Of a stretch of 37,451 nt of DNA, positions 25,837 through 34,519 are shown one piece after another (position 1 is the first letter of the stretch; every line of letters starts with the position of its first letter). The translations under genes and the position numbers were made by a program. The stretch lies in assembly GCF_024539815.1 (NCBI RefSeq), contig NZ_JAHHIU010000019.1, positions 1 to 37,451 on the forward strand. Reading direction: 5' to 3'. Origin of the DNA: Streptomyces hayashii. Its GTDB lineage: Bacteria; Actinomycetota; Actinomycetes; Streptomycetales; Streptomycetaceae. The notes beneath the pieces are model-generated. The model made no database searches. It saw only the letters and a list, made by a program, of their open reading frames with translations, and was not told the origin of the DNA.

Positions 25837-26445
25837 TCACTCCCGCTTCGCGACCGTCACAGCGGCGGGCCTGAGCTGCCGTTCGCCCTCCCCGTAGCCG
25901 GGGCGCAGCACCTCGACGACGGTGCCCGGCGGGGCGTCGGGGGCCTGGACGACGCCGACCACCTCGTGCCGGGCCGGGTCGAAGGCGACGCCGGTTTCCG
26001 CGTGCCGCGGATAGCCGAGGAGTTCGAGGACGTTCACCGCCTGGTCGCGGACCGCCCGGACGCCCTGGACGATCGCACCCGGATCGGCACCGGCATGGGC
26101 CAGGGCGAGTTCGAGGTTGTCCAGGACGGGCAGGAAGGCGGCGGCCGTACGGGAGCGCTCCGTCGTCCGCTCCCGCTCCAGTTCCCTGGCGTGGCGCTTG
26201 CGCAGGTTGTCGAGGTCGGCGAGCGCACGCCGCCAGCGGTCCTCCAGTTCCCGGATCGCGGCTGTGTACTCGTCCTCGGCGGACGCGGGGCCGGCGGCGT
26301 CGGGTCCCGGTTCGTCGTACGCCGTTTCCGGCCGGTGCGGCGGGTCGGATCGGGGCAGATCCCCGCGCGGCGGCCGCACGCCTTCCGCGGCCGACTCGAC
26401 CGGATCAGCCGCGGCGGTGTCGGGTTCCTGGGGCTGGCTCGGCAT
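25837..26445 (-). CDS. grpE: GrpE nucleotide-exchange factor
   Basis: 202 residues. A long acidic/Pro-rich disordered N terminus (about 1-58), then the dimerising coiled coil (E-L-E-D-R-W-R-R-A-L-A-D-L-D-N-L-R-K-R) and the C-terminal beta domain (F-D-P-A-R-H-E-V, G-T-V-V-E-V-L-R-P-G-Y). It releases ADP from DnaK. The gene begins 8 nt after dnaK and ends 6 nt before dnaJ. The sequence looks more diverged than a housekeeping GrpE, in keeping with an accessory set. Confidence 0.95.
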   Translation of the reverse strand: MPSQPQEPDTAAADPVESAAEGVRPPRGDLPRSDPPHRPETAYDEPGPDAAGPASAEDEYTAAIRELEDRWRRALADLDNLRKRHARELERERTTERSRTAAAFLPVLDNLELALAHAGADPGAIVQGVRAVRDQAVNVLELLGYPRHAETGVAFDPARHEVVGVVQAPDAPPGTVVEVLRPGYGEGERQLRPAAVTVAKRE

Positions 26446-26453
26446 GGCGCGCC

Positions 26454-28361
26454 TCAGCCCTTGTCGAACTCGGCGTCGATGACGTCGTCGTCCCCGCCAC
26501 CGCCGCTCGGGCTGCCACCGGTCGTACCGCCCCCGGTGCCGGCCCGGTCGGGACCGCCTGCGGCGGCGCCCTGATGGGCCGCCAGCCCGGCAAGGACCTG
26601 CTGGAGTTCGGAGGTCAGAGGCCGCGCGCGCTCCACGCCCGCCTCTTCCTTGACCGCCGCCCGGGCGTCGGACACGAGCATCTCGGCGCGCGCCTTCTCG
26701 TGCGCGGGCGCCGCGTCGCCCAGTTCGGCGAGGCGCTTCTCGACCTGGTACGCGGCGGCGTCGAGCTCGTTGCGGGTGTCGACGGCCTCGCGGAGTGCCT
26801 GGTCCTGGCCCTGGTTGAGCTCGGCCTCCTGGACCATGCGTTCGACCTCACCGCGGTCCAGGTTGGAGCTCTCGCTGATGGTGATGCCCTGTTCCTTGCC
26901 GGTGTCCCGGTCGCGGGCCTTCACGTTGAGGATGCCGTTGGCGTCGATGTCGAAGGTGACCTCGATCTGCGCTTCGCCTCGCGGCGCCGGCCGGATGTCG
27001 GTGAGCTGGAACCGGCCGAGCACCCGGTTGTCGGCGGCGCGCTCGCGTTCGCCCTGAAGGACGACCACATCGACGGCCGGCTGGTTGTCCTCGGCGGTGG
27101 AGAAGGTCTCGGTGCGGCGCACCGGGATGGTGGTGTTCCGCTCGATGATCTTCGTCATCACGCCACCGCGCGTCTCGACGCCCAGCGACAAGGGCGTGAC
27201 ATCGAGTAGCAGAACGTCCTTGACCTCGCCTTTAAGCACCCCGGCCTGGATCGCGGCGCCCAGGGCCACCACCTCGTCGGGGTTGACGCTCATGTTGGGT
27301 TCCTTGCCGCCGGTCAGCCGACGCACCAGGGCCTGGACGGCGGGGATGCGGGTGGAGCCGCCGACGAGGATGACCTCGTCGATGTCGCTCTCGCCGACCT
27401 TGGCGTCGGCCATGGCCTGCTGGACCGGCCCCAGGCACCGTTCCACCAGGTCGCCGCTGATCTGCTCGAACGTGGACCGCATGATCGAGTCGGTGAGATG
27501 CTTGGGCCCCGAGGCGTCGGCGGTGATGAACGGCAGGCTCACCTGTGTCTGCGTCACCGAACTGAGCTCGGTCTTGGCCTTCTCTGCGGCCTCGAACAGT
27601 CGTTGCAGCGCCTGCGGGTCCCTGCGCAGGTCGATGCCGTGGTCCTTCTGGAAGTCGTCCGCGAGGTGGTCCACCAGACGCCGGTCGAAGTCGTCGCCGC
27701 CCAGGTGGCTGTCGCCGGCGGTGGAACGCACCTCCACCACGCCGTCGCCGACGTCGAGAATGCTCACGTCGAACGTGCCGCCGCCTAGGTCGAAGACGAG
27801 GACGGTCTCGTGGTCCTTCTTGTCCATGCCGTAGGCGAGGGCTGCCGCGGTCGGCTCGTTGATGATGCGCAGCACCTCCAGTCCCGCGATCCGTCCGGCG
27901 TCCTTGGTGGCCGTGCGCTGGGCGTCGTTGAAGTACGCGGGTACCGTGATGACGGCCTCCGTGACCCGCTCCCCCAGCTGCTTGGAGGCGTCGTCGGCGA
28001 GTTTGCGCAGCACCTGGGCGCTGATCTCCTCAGGCGCGTACAGCTTGTCGCGCACCTTGAAGCGGGCCGCCCCGCCGTCGCCCTCGACGACGTCGTACGC
28101 CACAGCCCTGGCCTCCTCGGAGATCTCGTCGAAGTGCCGGCCGATGAACCGCTTGGCCGAGTAGATGGTGCCCTTGGGGTTGAGAATCGCCTGACGCCGG
28201 GCCAGCTGGCCCACCAGGCGCTCGCCGGTGTCGACGAATGCCACCACGGACGGTGTCGTGCGGTTGCCCTCGTTGTTGGGCACCACGGACGGCTCGCCGC
28301 CCTCCCACACGGCGATCACCGAGTTTGTGGTGCCCAGGTCGATGCCCACTGCCTTGGACAT
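26454..28361 (-). CDS. dnaK: Hsp70 chaperone DnaK (likely accessory copy)
   Basis: 635 residues, complete. ATPase domain from the start ([25 protein letters not shown]), linker [11 protein letters not shown], substrate-binding domain and helical lid, ending in a Gly/Asp-rich tail with [10 protein letters not shown]. It binds exposed hydrophobic segments and hands aggregates to ClpB. GGAGGAG lies 5-6 nt before the ATG at 28361; an open frame upstream to 28490 is not needed. First gene of the eight-gene operon. The operon order differs from the main Streptomyces dnaK-grpE-dnaJ-hspR operon, so I infer a second copy. Confidence 0.97.
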   Translation of the reverse strand: MSKAVGIDLGTTNSVIAVWEGGEPSVVPNNEGNRTTPSVVAFVDTGERLVGQLARRQAILNPKGTIYSAKRFIGRHFDEISEEARAVAYDVVEGDGGAARFKVRDKLYAPEEISAQVLRKLADDASKQLGERVTEAVITVPAYFNDAQRTATKDAGRIAGLEVLRIINEPTAAALAYGMDKKDHETVLVFDLGGGTFDVSILDVGDGVVEVRSTAGDSHLGGDDFDRRLVDHLADDFQKDHGIDLRRDPQALQRLFEAAEKAKTELSSVTQTQVSLPFITADASGPKHLTDSIMRSTFEQISGDLVERCLGPVQQAMADAKVGESDIDEVILVGGSTRIPAVQALVRRLTGGKEPNMSVNPDEVVALGAAIQAGVLKGEVKDVLLLDVTPLSLGVETRGGVMTKIIERNTTIPVRRTETFSTAEDNQPAVDVVVLQGERERAADNRVLGRFQLTDIRPAPRGEAQIEVTFDIDANGILNVKARDRDTGKEQGITISESSNLDRGEVERMVQEAELNQGQDQALREAVDTRNELDAAAYQVEKRLAELGDAAPAHEKARAEMLVSDARAAVKEEAGVERARPLTSELQQVLAGLAAHQGAAAGGPDRAGTGGGTTGGSPSGGGGDDDVIDAEFDKG

Positions 28362-28896
28362 GAGGAACTCCTCCCCGGTGCGGCGCCTGCGCCGACTGTC
28401 CGGATCAGGTTTTTCAGGTATGAGTGGAATCTCCGGGCCGGGCCGGTTCGCCAGGCCGGACAGCCGGCCGACCGGGACCCCGGGGTACACAGCGCTCGCC
28501 GTAACGGGCGGCCCTGCCGTGGCGCATACAGTCGATCACCTGCTCGCCGAGCGGACGTCCCCCTCGGTGATCGCCGTCCTCTCCATGGGAGACCCATGGA
28601 GCACAGGGGCGATCAACGGCGCGTGCGCTTCTTGGTACGCCTCGCGCGAGGCGACCGGCCCGCACTCCCGCTCGACCATCACCCAGCCCTTCCTGCCTGC
28701 GCGCACAGAGCATCTCAAGTCCAGGATGGCGAGCCGGGCCCCTCCACGCCTGCGCCTGACGGGTCGGACATGAACGGGTCTGGTCACCCCGAGAGTACGA
28801 GAGAATTGATGAGAACATTTCGGATGAACCGGACCATGGGTGGGTAGGCGAAGCACCACTCGCCTCCTGAAGACATCGGGGGAAAGGAGCGACCCC
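28362..28896. promoter_or_regulatory. Divergent control region, dnaK operon / PucR regulator
   Basis: 535 bp with no convincing gene. It should hold the promoters of both transcription units. Seen on the minus strand near 28400-28425: two ACCTGA copies 9 nt apart, about 40-60 bp before dnaK. Near 28713 there is a TCTCAAG, one base off half a HAIR (HspR) site, without its partner. An AT-richer patch at 28790-28830 may be the PucR-side promoter. A small minus-strand frame (28536-28679) has an RBS-like AGGAAGGG but weak coding character. Confidence 0.45.
28581..28601. promoter_or_regulatory. Perfect inverted repeat, candidate operator
   Basis: CTCCATGGG-AGA-CCCATGGAG, 9-bp arms with a 3-nt spacer, midway between the divergent dnaK operon and the PucR gene. 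Its place suggests an operator, perhaps for the PucR protein; an attenuator in the dnaK leader is the alternative. Confidence 0.45.
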
Positions 28897-30654
28897 ATGG
28901 GCGGCAGCCGTGCACACGACCGGGAGGGCGGCCTTCCGCAGACCGGCGGGCGGCTCCCCACGGCCGCGCGGGAAGAGCCCCGCCCACCCGCTCCCACTCC
29001 GGCTGACCATGCCCTCCGCGAACTCTTGGCGCTCTGCCGCACCCTGTTCGACACCCCGGACGAAGGCGAGATCCTGCGTCTGGCCATGGACCACATAGCC
29101 GCCGCGGGGCCGTACAGCGTCGAGGCCGGATACCTCAAAGTGGGCGGCGACCTGGTCCCCAGCCCGCGGAATGGGCAGGCGCATGCCTCGGCCGTGGGCC
29201 GCAGGGTGCGGGAGCTGGCCGGACAGGACGGGCCGGTGACCCTACCCGGCAGGCCCTGGGGCCGGGCCCTGGGACTGCGCGGACTTGAGGGACTCCACGG
29301 CTACCTGGTGGTGACGTCCCTCTCCCGGCCCAGCGAGGCCGAGCGGTCCCTGCTCGCCACGCTCGTCCGGCACACCGCTGCCGCTCTGTCCGTCGCCTTC
29401 GCGTACCGCCGCCGACGCGAGGACGCGCTGGAGCTGCGGCGCCTGAAAGAGGAACGCACCGCCCTCCAGCGGCAGCTGATCTCCGTCGTGGCCGAGTTGG
29501 GATACCAGCGTGGCGTTCACGCGCTCATGGCCGATGTCGTCGCCTCGGGTGGCGGCGAGGAGGCCGTCACCCGGGCCCTGCACTCGCTTACCGGACTCCC
29601 CGCGGTGGTCGAGGACCGCTTCGGTCGGTTGAGGTCCTGGACCGGCATCAGCCGCCCCGACCCCTATCCGGAACCGGACCCCGTGCGCCAGGACGAGATG
29701 CTGCATGCCCTGGCCCGGGAGGTCGGACCGGTGCGGATCAAGGACCGGCTGATCACCCTGGTCCGCCGGCGCGGCGAGGTCCTGGGCGTGCTGGCCCTGG
29801 TCGATGTCCGAGGCGAGGCCGACGAGCACACCGTCCTCGCGCTGGAGTACGCCGCCGCGTCCCTCGCCCTGGAACTGGCGCACCTGCGCAACTTGGCCGA
29901 AGTAGAGCTGAGGCTGAACCGCGAGCTGGTCGACGACTTGCTGGCAGGGACGGGCGAGGCCAGCGCCTACGCCAGGTCCGAGGCCGTGGGACACGATCTG
30001 CACCGCAGCCACTATGTCGTCGTGGTGCAGTGGTCGAACCGGACCGTGGACGATTCCTTCGCTCAGACCGTGGGCCGGGCGGCCTCTGCCGTGGGCATGC
30101 ACTCGTTGCTGACCCGACGTTCCGACCACGTGGTCCTGATCGCCGACGACAGGCCGCATGCCCGCGCACTGTACGAGGCACTCGCCCGGGAGACCGGGAC
30201 CCGGTCCGGAATGATCGGGGTGAGCGCCCCGTCCGGCTCACTGGACGACATCCCCCACGGCTACGAGGAGGCGCAGCGCGCCCTGGAAGTACGCCGCCAC
30301 TCCCGCGAGCGCTACGGCACGACGTTCTTCGACGAGCTCGGCCTCTACCGCATCCTGGGGCCTGGCAATGACTACCGGGAACTGGAGACGTTCGTCGACG
30401 AGTGGCTCGGGCAGCTCATCGACTACGACTCCCGTCACCACGCGACCATGGTGGATACCCTGTCCCGGTACTTCGACTGCGGCGGCAACTACGACGAGAC
30501 GGCCGAATCCCTCGCGATCCACCGCAGCACGCTGCGCTATCGACTCCAGCGCATCCGCGACATCAGCGGCAACGACCTCGCCGACGTCGAGGACCGGCTC
30601 AACCTCCAGGTGGCGACCCGAGTGTGGAAGATCGTCCTGGGCGGCCCCCGCTGA
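28897..30654 (+). CDS. GAF-domain PucR/CdaR-family transcriptional regulator
   Basis: 585 residues. A disordered Pro-rich start, an N-terminal GAF-like sensor (about 45-190, with W-G-R-A-L-G and L-R-G-L-E-G-L-H-G-Y), a coiled linker (about 190-225), a second sensor-like segment, a GGDEF-like CdaR middle domain and a C-terminal PucR helix-turn-helix: Y-F-D-C-G-G-N-Y-D-E-T-A-E-S-L-A-I-H-R-S-T-L-R-Y-R near residue 535. AGGAG lies 7 nt before the ATG at 28897. Regulators of this type respond to small metabolites. Being divergent from dnaK, it is a natural candidate to control the chaperone/redox operon, but this is inference from position. Confidence 0.9.
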   Translation: MGGSRAHDREGGLPQTGGRLPTAAREEPRPPAPTPADHALRELLALCRTLFDTPDEGEILRLAMDHIAAAGPYSVEAGYLKVGGDLVPSPRNGQAHASAVGRRVRELAGQDGPVTLPGRPWGRALGLRGLEGLHGYLVVTSLSRPSEAERSLLATLVRHTAAALSVAFAYRRRREDALELRRLKEERTALQRQLISVVAELGYQRGVHALMADVVASGGGEEAVTRALHSLTGLPAVVEDRFGRLRSWTGISRPDPYPEPDPVRQDEMLHALAREVGPVRIKDRLITLVRRRGEVLGVLALVDVRGEADEHTVLALEYAAASLALELAHLRNLAEVELRLNRELVDDLLAGTGEASAYARSEAVGHDLHRSHYVVVVQWSNRTVDDSFAQTVGRAASAVGMHSLLTRRSDHVVLIADDRPHARALYEALARETGTRSGMIGVSAPSGSLDDIPHGYEEAQRALEVRRHSRERYGTTFFDELGLYRILGPGNDYRELETFVDEWLGQLIDYDSRHHATMVDTLSRYFDCGGNYDETAESLAIHRSTLRYRLQRIRDISGNDLADVEDRLNLQVATRVWKIVLGGPR

Positions 30655-31061
30655 TACCCCACTGGAACGATCCGGACCGTCTGCCCGCGCAAAACCCACA
30701 CATACGGCCGCGGCGGAATGCCGCTCTGCGGCGCTCGGCTGGTCACGGCGGTGAACAGTTGCGGCCCCGGGGCCGACGTTGCCGCCGGCCCCGGGGCCGC
30801 GGGTGAAGCAGTGTGGTGGTGGAGGGGCGGTCGCCTACGCGGCGAAAGGCTCTGCGGGGCTTCAGCCGAACGATCTTCCCGGCAGGCTAGAGGTGAGGCC
30901 CGGGGACACTGTCCCCTCCACAACCACACCCCCCACAACGCGGCGGGCCCGGGCGGCATTCCCCACCCCGGCCGGCGGTGCGGGCTCCCGTCGCGGCTCG
31001 GGTGAAACACGGAACGGGAGCCCCGCCTCCCTCGTCCCCGCGGCGCAGCCGTGCGGATGCG
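30655..31061. other. Gap between convergent PucR and ku genes
   Basis: No gene seen. It contains the strong hairpin listed separately and a second short palindrome (GGGGACA-C-TGTCCCC, 30902-30916) that may act as the ku-side terminator. Confidence 0.5.
30761..30800. terminator. Very stable GC hairpin between convergent genes
   Basis: GCGGCCCCGGGGCCG (30761-30775) pairs perfectly with CGGCCCCGGGGCCGC (30786-30800), 15-bp stem, 10-nt loop. It lies 107 bp past the PucR stop and before the end of the convergent ku gene; likely a bidirectional terminator. Each arm is itself partly self-complementary. Confidence 0.65.
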
Positions 31062-31975
31062 TCACGCGCTGCGCGGCCTGCGCGCCGATGTCTTCTTCTC
31101 GGTCTTCTTGGCCGCCGTCTTCTTCGCGCCGGCCGGCTCCGTCGTCTTCTTGGCTGTCGTCTTCTTCGCGGTCTTCTTGGCGGCGGTCTTCTTCTTCGGC
31201 TGTGCGAGGTCGTGGACGTCGGCGTCGGCGTCGTCGGTTTCGCCGCGGGAGGCCTGGGCCTTGCGCACCGACTCCTGCAGCGCGGCCATCAGGTCCAGAA
31301 CCTGGCCCCGCTCCTTGGGTTCCGGCGCCTCGGGCAGCGGCTTGTCCTCCCGCTTGGACTCGATGATCTTCGCGACGGCCTCGGTGTAGGCGTCGCGGAA
31401 CTCCTCGCCTCCAGCTCCTCGCGGGTCATGGACTCCATCAGCGCCAGCGCGCCCTCGATCTCCCCCTCGGACACCTCCACCGCCGGCGGGAGCAGCTCGG
31501 CGGGGTCCCGGATCTCGTCGGGCCAGCGCATCGCGTGCAGCACGATCGCGTCCCCGCGCACCCGCGGCAGACCCAGGCGCTCGCGGCCCGACCAGGCGTA
31601 CTTGGCGACCGCCACCTTCGAGGAGCGCTCCAGGGCCTGGCGCAGCAGCTTGTACGGTTTCGCTCCGCGACCTGCCCGGCTGGCTGGAGGTAGTAGCCCT
31701 CCGCGATCCGGATCGGATCCACCGACTTCAGCGGCACGAAGGCCTCGATCTCGATCGCCTTGGCCGTCGGCAGCGGCAGCGGCAGATTCCGCAGTTCCTC
31801 ATCCGTGATCGGGATGACCTGGGTTTTCGTCAGCTCGTAGCCCTTGCCGATCTCCGCCTGGGAGACCTCTCGGTCTTCGATCTCGCACACCTTACGGGTA
31901 CGGATCCGGCCCATGTCTTCCAGGTGGTACTGGTGGAAATGGATGCTGTGGTCCTCGATCCGGGCAGGGAGCGTG
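31062..31975 (-). pseudogene. ku: Ku-type DNA end-binding protein gene, frameshifted
   Basis: The Ku reading runs H-S-I-H-F-H-Q-Y-H (about 31945), M-G-R-I-R-T-R-K-V-C, A-K-A-I-E-I-E-A-F-V-P, I-A-E-G-Y-Y-L. It loses frame near 31665, resumes as A-V-A-K-Y-A-W, V-L-H-A-M-R-W-P-D-E, and loses frame again near 31408, where one base is missing, then reaches a Lys/Ala-rich tail (repeated K-K-T) ending at 31062, as in actinobacterial Ku. The N-terminal ~20 residues do not look like Ku, so the 5' end is also replaced or lost. Bacterial Ku works with LigD in end joining; no ligD is here. Several streptomycetes have more than one Ku gene, so loss would be tolerable. Confidence 0.8.
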
Positions 31976-32064
31976 GCACACAGACGGTTGCCGAGTATCT
32001 CGCCGAAGTCGCGGACAATGCCCAGCCGCCACCTTCAGTTCGGGACAGCGAGCGAGGACCTCCT

Positions 32065-32694
32065 TCAGGCCGGCCCGGTCCTTCTCGGCCAGGGCCGTGG
32101 GGTGACGGGTGAGCCCTTACGAGCTGTTCGGTTGGCACCAGGCCGTATTCGAGCGCTTGTGAAGGTAAGTCCCTGGGCGGGGCATTCCAGGCCCCAGCCG
32201 CATCCTCTGCAATGCCCAACGCCACCTCGAACGACAGGCCGTGAAAGTACTCGGCCCTGATGGTCCGGGCACGCATCTGCCAGCTTGTGCAGCAAGTACC
32301 GCTCAAGGCCTGCCGCGTCCTCGATCGGACCTGTCACGCAAGCGTCAAACAGGGCGTGGCCATGCATGCGCGCCGCATGCCGCAGCTTCGGCAGGCGAGA
32401 CCCGTGACAAGTCGTCGTGCCGGCCTTCACATACTGAGCAGGGCCCGCGAAGTCGAGAAGGTAGATCCTTCCGCCAGGGAGCCACCGCCTCATACCGATG
32501 ACGGCCAGCGTCGAGACGATATTCCCCGGTTGTTCCACGAACAACCGGAACGGCAGGTGAACTCCGGAACGAAGCAGCGCCCGCGCTTCCCCTCGACGCT
32601 GCCAGCCCTCCTGGTCTCGAAGGTGTATCCCGTGCGCGCCGTAGTAGGCTGCATTGATCTGTTCGTAGTGCGATTCCGTAGGATCGTTCAGCAT
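32065..32694 (-). pseudogene. Hypothetical protein, frameshifted near residue 140
   Basis: From the ATG at 32694 the first ~140 residues look coding: Y-E-Q-I-N-A-A-Y-Y-G-A-H-G-I-H, F-R-L-F-V-E-Q-P-G-N-I-V-S-T-L-A-V-I-G, then L-E-R-Y-L-L-H-K-L-A-D-A. Near 32278 the better frame shifts by one base to R-T-I-R-A-E-Y-F-H-G-L-S-F-E-V-A-L-G-I-A-E-D and runs on to about 32075. Joined, they give a ~200-residue soluble protein of a family I do not recognise. If the frame is read unshifted, the C terminus is Arg/Pro-rich nonsense. It precedes the ku remnant on the same strand. Confidence 0.5.
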
Positions 32695-32951
32695 CCCCTG
32701 AGCATCGCGTGTACCACTGACACCGCATGTTGTCGGGCCAAGCGGGCCTGGCGTCCCGCGCTTGCGCGGGGTGGTCCGGCGGTGAACGCGCCCGCCAGAC
32801 CGCCTCGGAGGGCAGCCAGGCCCTCCAAGGCGCCCTGTTCCCCAGCTTGGCTTTATTTACGAGAAGCAGCTCTGACACAACTTTTGTGACGCGCGCACGC
32901 CAAGTAATGAGGCGGGGAGGACCGTCTCAGCTGGTTAGGCTCCGACCATTC

Positions 32952-32993
32952 CTCGGCGACGCGGAAGACCGCGCGGTCTTCCGCGTCGCCGAG
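32952..32993. repeat. 42-bp perfect palindrome with no spacer
   Basis: Each 21-base arm reads CTCGGCGACGCGGAAGACCG plus C, immediately followed by its exact complement. The right arm is coding sequence of the methyltransferase remnant (A-V-F-R-V-A-E); the left arm is its mirror image and has no coding explanation. It therefore looks like an inverted duplication made during a rearrangement rather than a protein site. No T-run follows. Such a spacerless palindrome could form a cruciform or hairpin. Confidence 0.9.
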
Positions 32994-33260
32994 CTGGAGG
33001 ACAACGGCCTCCCGACTCCAGTGCCCACGGCATCGTGTGCGTGGATGCCCTTGGCCGTGCCGCCGACCGGAACGCTGCGGTACGCGAACTGCGCCGCGTC
33101 CTGGCCCCGGGCGGCCGGGGGGTCCTGTCTCGGTCGCTGCGACGCGGTGCGAAACCCCTCTGGCAGGAGCGGGCCCGTGCCGCCGGGCTCACGGCTGAGC
33201 ACATCGCACGGCTCGACGGGGCGTCCCGCGAACGCGCGAGCCAGCCGGCCTCGAACTGCC
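32971..33260 (+). pseudogene. SAM-dependent methyltransferase fragment, frameshifted
   Basis: Begins inside the palindrome with A-V-F-R-V-A-E-L-E-D-N-G-L-P. One base is missing near 33013, after which the expected S-A-H-G-I-V-C-V-D-A-L-G follows, then L-R-R-V-L-A-P-G-G-R-G-V (motif III/post-III of class I methyltransferases) and W-Q-E-R-A-R-A-A-G-L-T-A-E-H-I. The SAM-binding G-x-G-x-G start and the C terminus are missing. A broken piece of a small-molecule methyltransferase. Confidence 0.6.
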
Positions 33261-33571
33261 CAACGCCTTCGAGGGCCGGTCATCGCACAGCGGTGTCAGC
33301 TCTTTCGGCGTGCACGGCGTTCCCTGGTGGCTTTCACGGTTTGAGTTGGCCTCATTTTCCGGCTTGAAGTGGCTCCATTCGAAGATCGGTTGGGCGGAGA
33401 TTCCGGCTTGAAGCGGCCCCCGGCTTCCGGGCCGAGCCGGCCCGGCTCATAGCTGGCTCATCGCGGCAGAGGGTGTAGTCGGGGTCTGTCGGTTCCCGAG
33501 GTCGCCGACACGGATTTCAGGCTCGGCTGCACTCCTGTCCGAGCGCGACGAGACGTACGCCGCGGAACGGA
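33261..33571. other. Gap with no gene
   Basis: No supported frame. GGCTTGAAGTGG and GGCTTGAAGCGGC occur about 40 bp apart (33361-33418) as an imperfect direct repeat; TTTGAGTTGGCCTCATTTTCC and GATTCC nearby suggest further degenerate copies. Meaning unknown. Confidence 0.3.
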
Positions 33572-34030
33572 CTATGCACCTTCGTTGTCGCCGCGCAGGG
33601 AATGGATCATGCTCTGCAGGATCCGGAACGCGCCTGACTGCTCGGTCTCGGTCAGGCCGGCCAGCATTCTGACCTCGACGGACCGGACGGCTGCGCTCGC
33701 CTTCTCGAGGCTTCGTCGGCCGCGAGGCGTGAGTCGTGTGGGAAGCGCCTTCCCGACGGGTGCCTCCGCAGGCCTGGTCACGTAGCCGTCTCGTTCCAGG
33801 GCCTGGAGCAGCACGTTCATCGTCTGCCGTGTCACGAACGCACCCCGCGCAAGCTCGGAGTTCGACAAGCCCGGTCGTTGCGCCAGCAGCTCGAGGCAGG
33901 AGTAGTGCGTCACGCTCATCCCGAGCGGCCGCAGCACTTCCTCCATGGCCGCGCGGAGGGCGCTCGACGCTTCTTTGAGCAGGTAGCCCAGTGACGTCTC
34001 CAGGTCGACGCCGACACCTTCTTGACTCAT
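33572..34030 (-). CDS. MarR-family transcriptional regulator
   Basis: 152 residues from the ATG at 34030, chosen because the first operator palindrome begins at that codon and the longer open frame would run through the divergent VOC gene. Winged helix: H-Y-S-C-L-E-L-L-A-Q-R-P-G-L-S-N-S-E-L-A, V-T-R-Q-T-M-N-V-L-L, L-E-R-D-G-Y-V-T-R-P with the basic wing P-T-R-L-T-P-R-G. Dimerisation helices at both ends. Divergent from a VOC enzyme gene with two perfect operators between them: autorepression and control of the VOC gene are very likely. Confidence 0.92.
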   Translation of the reverse strand: MSQEGVGVDLETSLGYLLKEASSALRAAMEEVLRPLGMSVTHYSCLELLAQRPGLSNSELARGAFVTRQTMNVLLQALERDGYVTRPAEAPVGKALPTRLTPRGRRSLEKASAAVRSVEVRMLAGLTETEQSGAFRILQSMIHSLRGDNEGA

Positions 34031-34073
34031 GTCAGTATTCTGACATAGGTTCCCGCATGTCAGAAAACTGACA
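34030..34073. promoter_or_regulatory. Two perfect MarR operators in the divergent promoter
   Basis: TGTCAG-TATT-CTGACA (34030-34045) and TGTCAG-AAAA-CTGACA (34058-34073): identical 6-bp arms, 4-bp AT spacers, centres 28 bp apart. One covers the first base of marR; the other ends 20 bp before the VOC ATG. Each is a good site for a MarR dimer and could block both promoters. Confidence 0.85.
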
Positions 34074-34093
34074 CGGAAACAAGGAGCGTCATC

Positions 34094-34462
34094 ATGCCCG
34101 CCACCGGCCCCGACTTCATCTCGCTCCAAGTGCGCGACCTCGACGCTTCACAGGCGTTCTACGAGCAGTACCTGGGCCTCGTCCGCTCGCCGGCCGGACC
34201 TCCGCACGCCGTCGTGTTCGAGACGAAGCCGATCGCGTTCGCACTCCGCGACGTCATTCCCGGCACCGACCTCTCATCCGTCGCTCAGCCCGGCATCGGT
34301 GCCGCGATCTGGCTCCACGCCACCGACGTCCAGGCCATCCACGACGCGCTCGTCGCCGAAGGTCATACCATCGTCTCCGCACCGATCGACGGCCCCTTCG
34401 GCCGGACCTTCACCTTCGCCGACCCCGACGGCTACCAGGTCACGCTCCACGACCGCGCTTGA
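34094..34462 (+). CDS. VOC-family (glyoxalase/bleomycin-resistance fold) protein
   Basis: 122 residues, one VOC module: F-I-S-L-Q-V-R-D-L-D-A-S-Q-A-F-Y-E-Q-Y-L-G-L at the start, W-L-H-A-T-D-V in the middle and F-A-D-P-D-G-Y-Q-V-T-L-H at the end. Such proteins bind metals or drugs, acting as dioxygenases, lyases or drug-sequestering proteins. Metal ligands are not complete enough to choose. AAGGAG is 8 nt before the ATG. Controlled, by position, by the MarR protein; a role in resistance or detoxification of the MarR ligand is likely. Confidence 0.9.
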   Translation: MPATGPDFISLQVRDLDASQAFYEQYLGLVRSPAGPPHAVVFETKPIAFALRDVIPGTDLSSVAQPGIGAAIWLHATDVQAIHDALVAEGHTIVSAPIDGPFGRTFTFADPDGYQVTLHDRA

Positions 34463-34519
34463 TCGTCCAAACGCCACGGAACGTCCATCAGCGGTTGCGC
34501 CCAGGGCCCGTCTCGTGCT

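Noticed and set aside
28536..28679. Small minus-strand frame (about 47 aa) upstream of dnaK with AGGAAGGG before a start
   Set aside because: Too short, no recognisable feature, and it overlaps the candidate operator; noted only as a possibility in the control region.
28713..28719. TCTCAAG as an HspR (HAIR) site
   Set aside because: Only half of the expected inverted repeat; the partner half 7 nt away is absent.
32755..32770. CCCGCGC-TT-GCGCGGG hairpin as a terminator
   Set aside because: Two-base loop, no gene end next to it; short GC hairpins are common by chance here.
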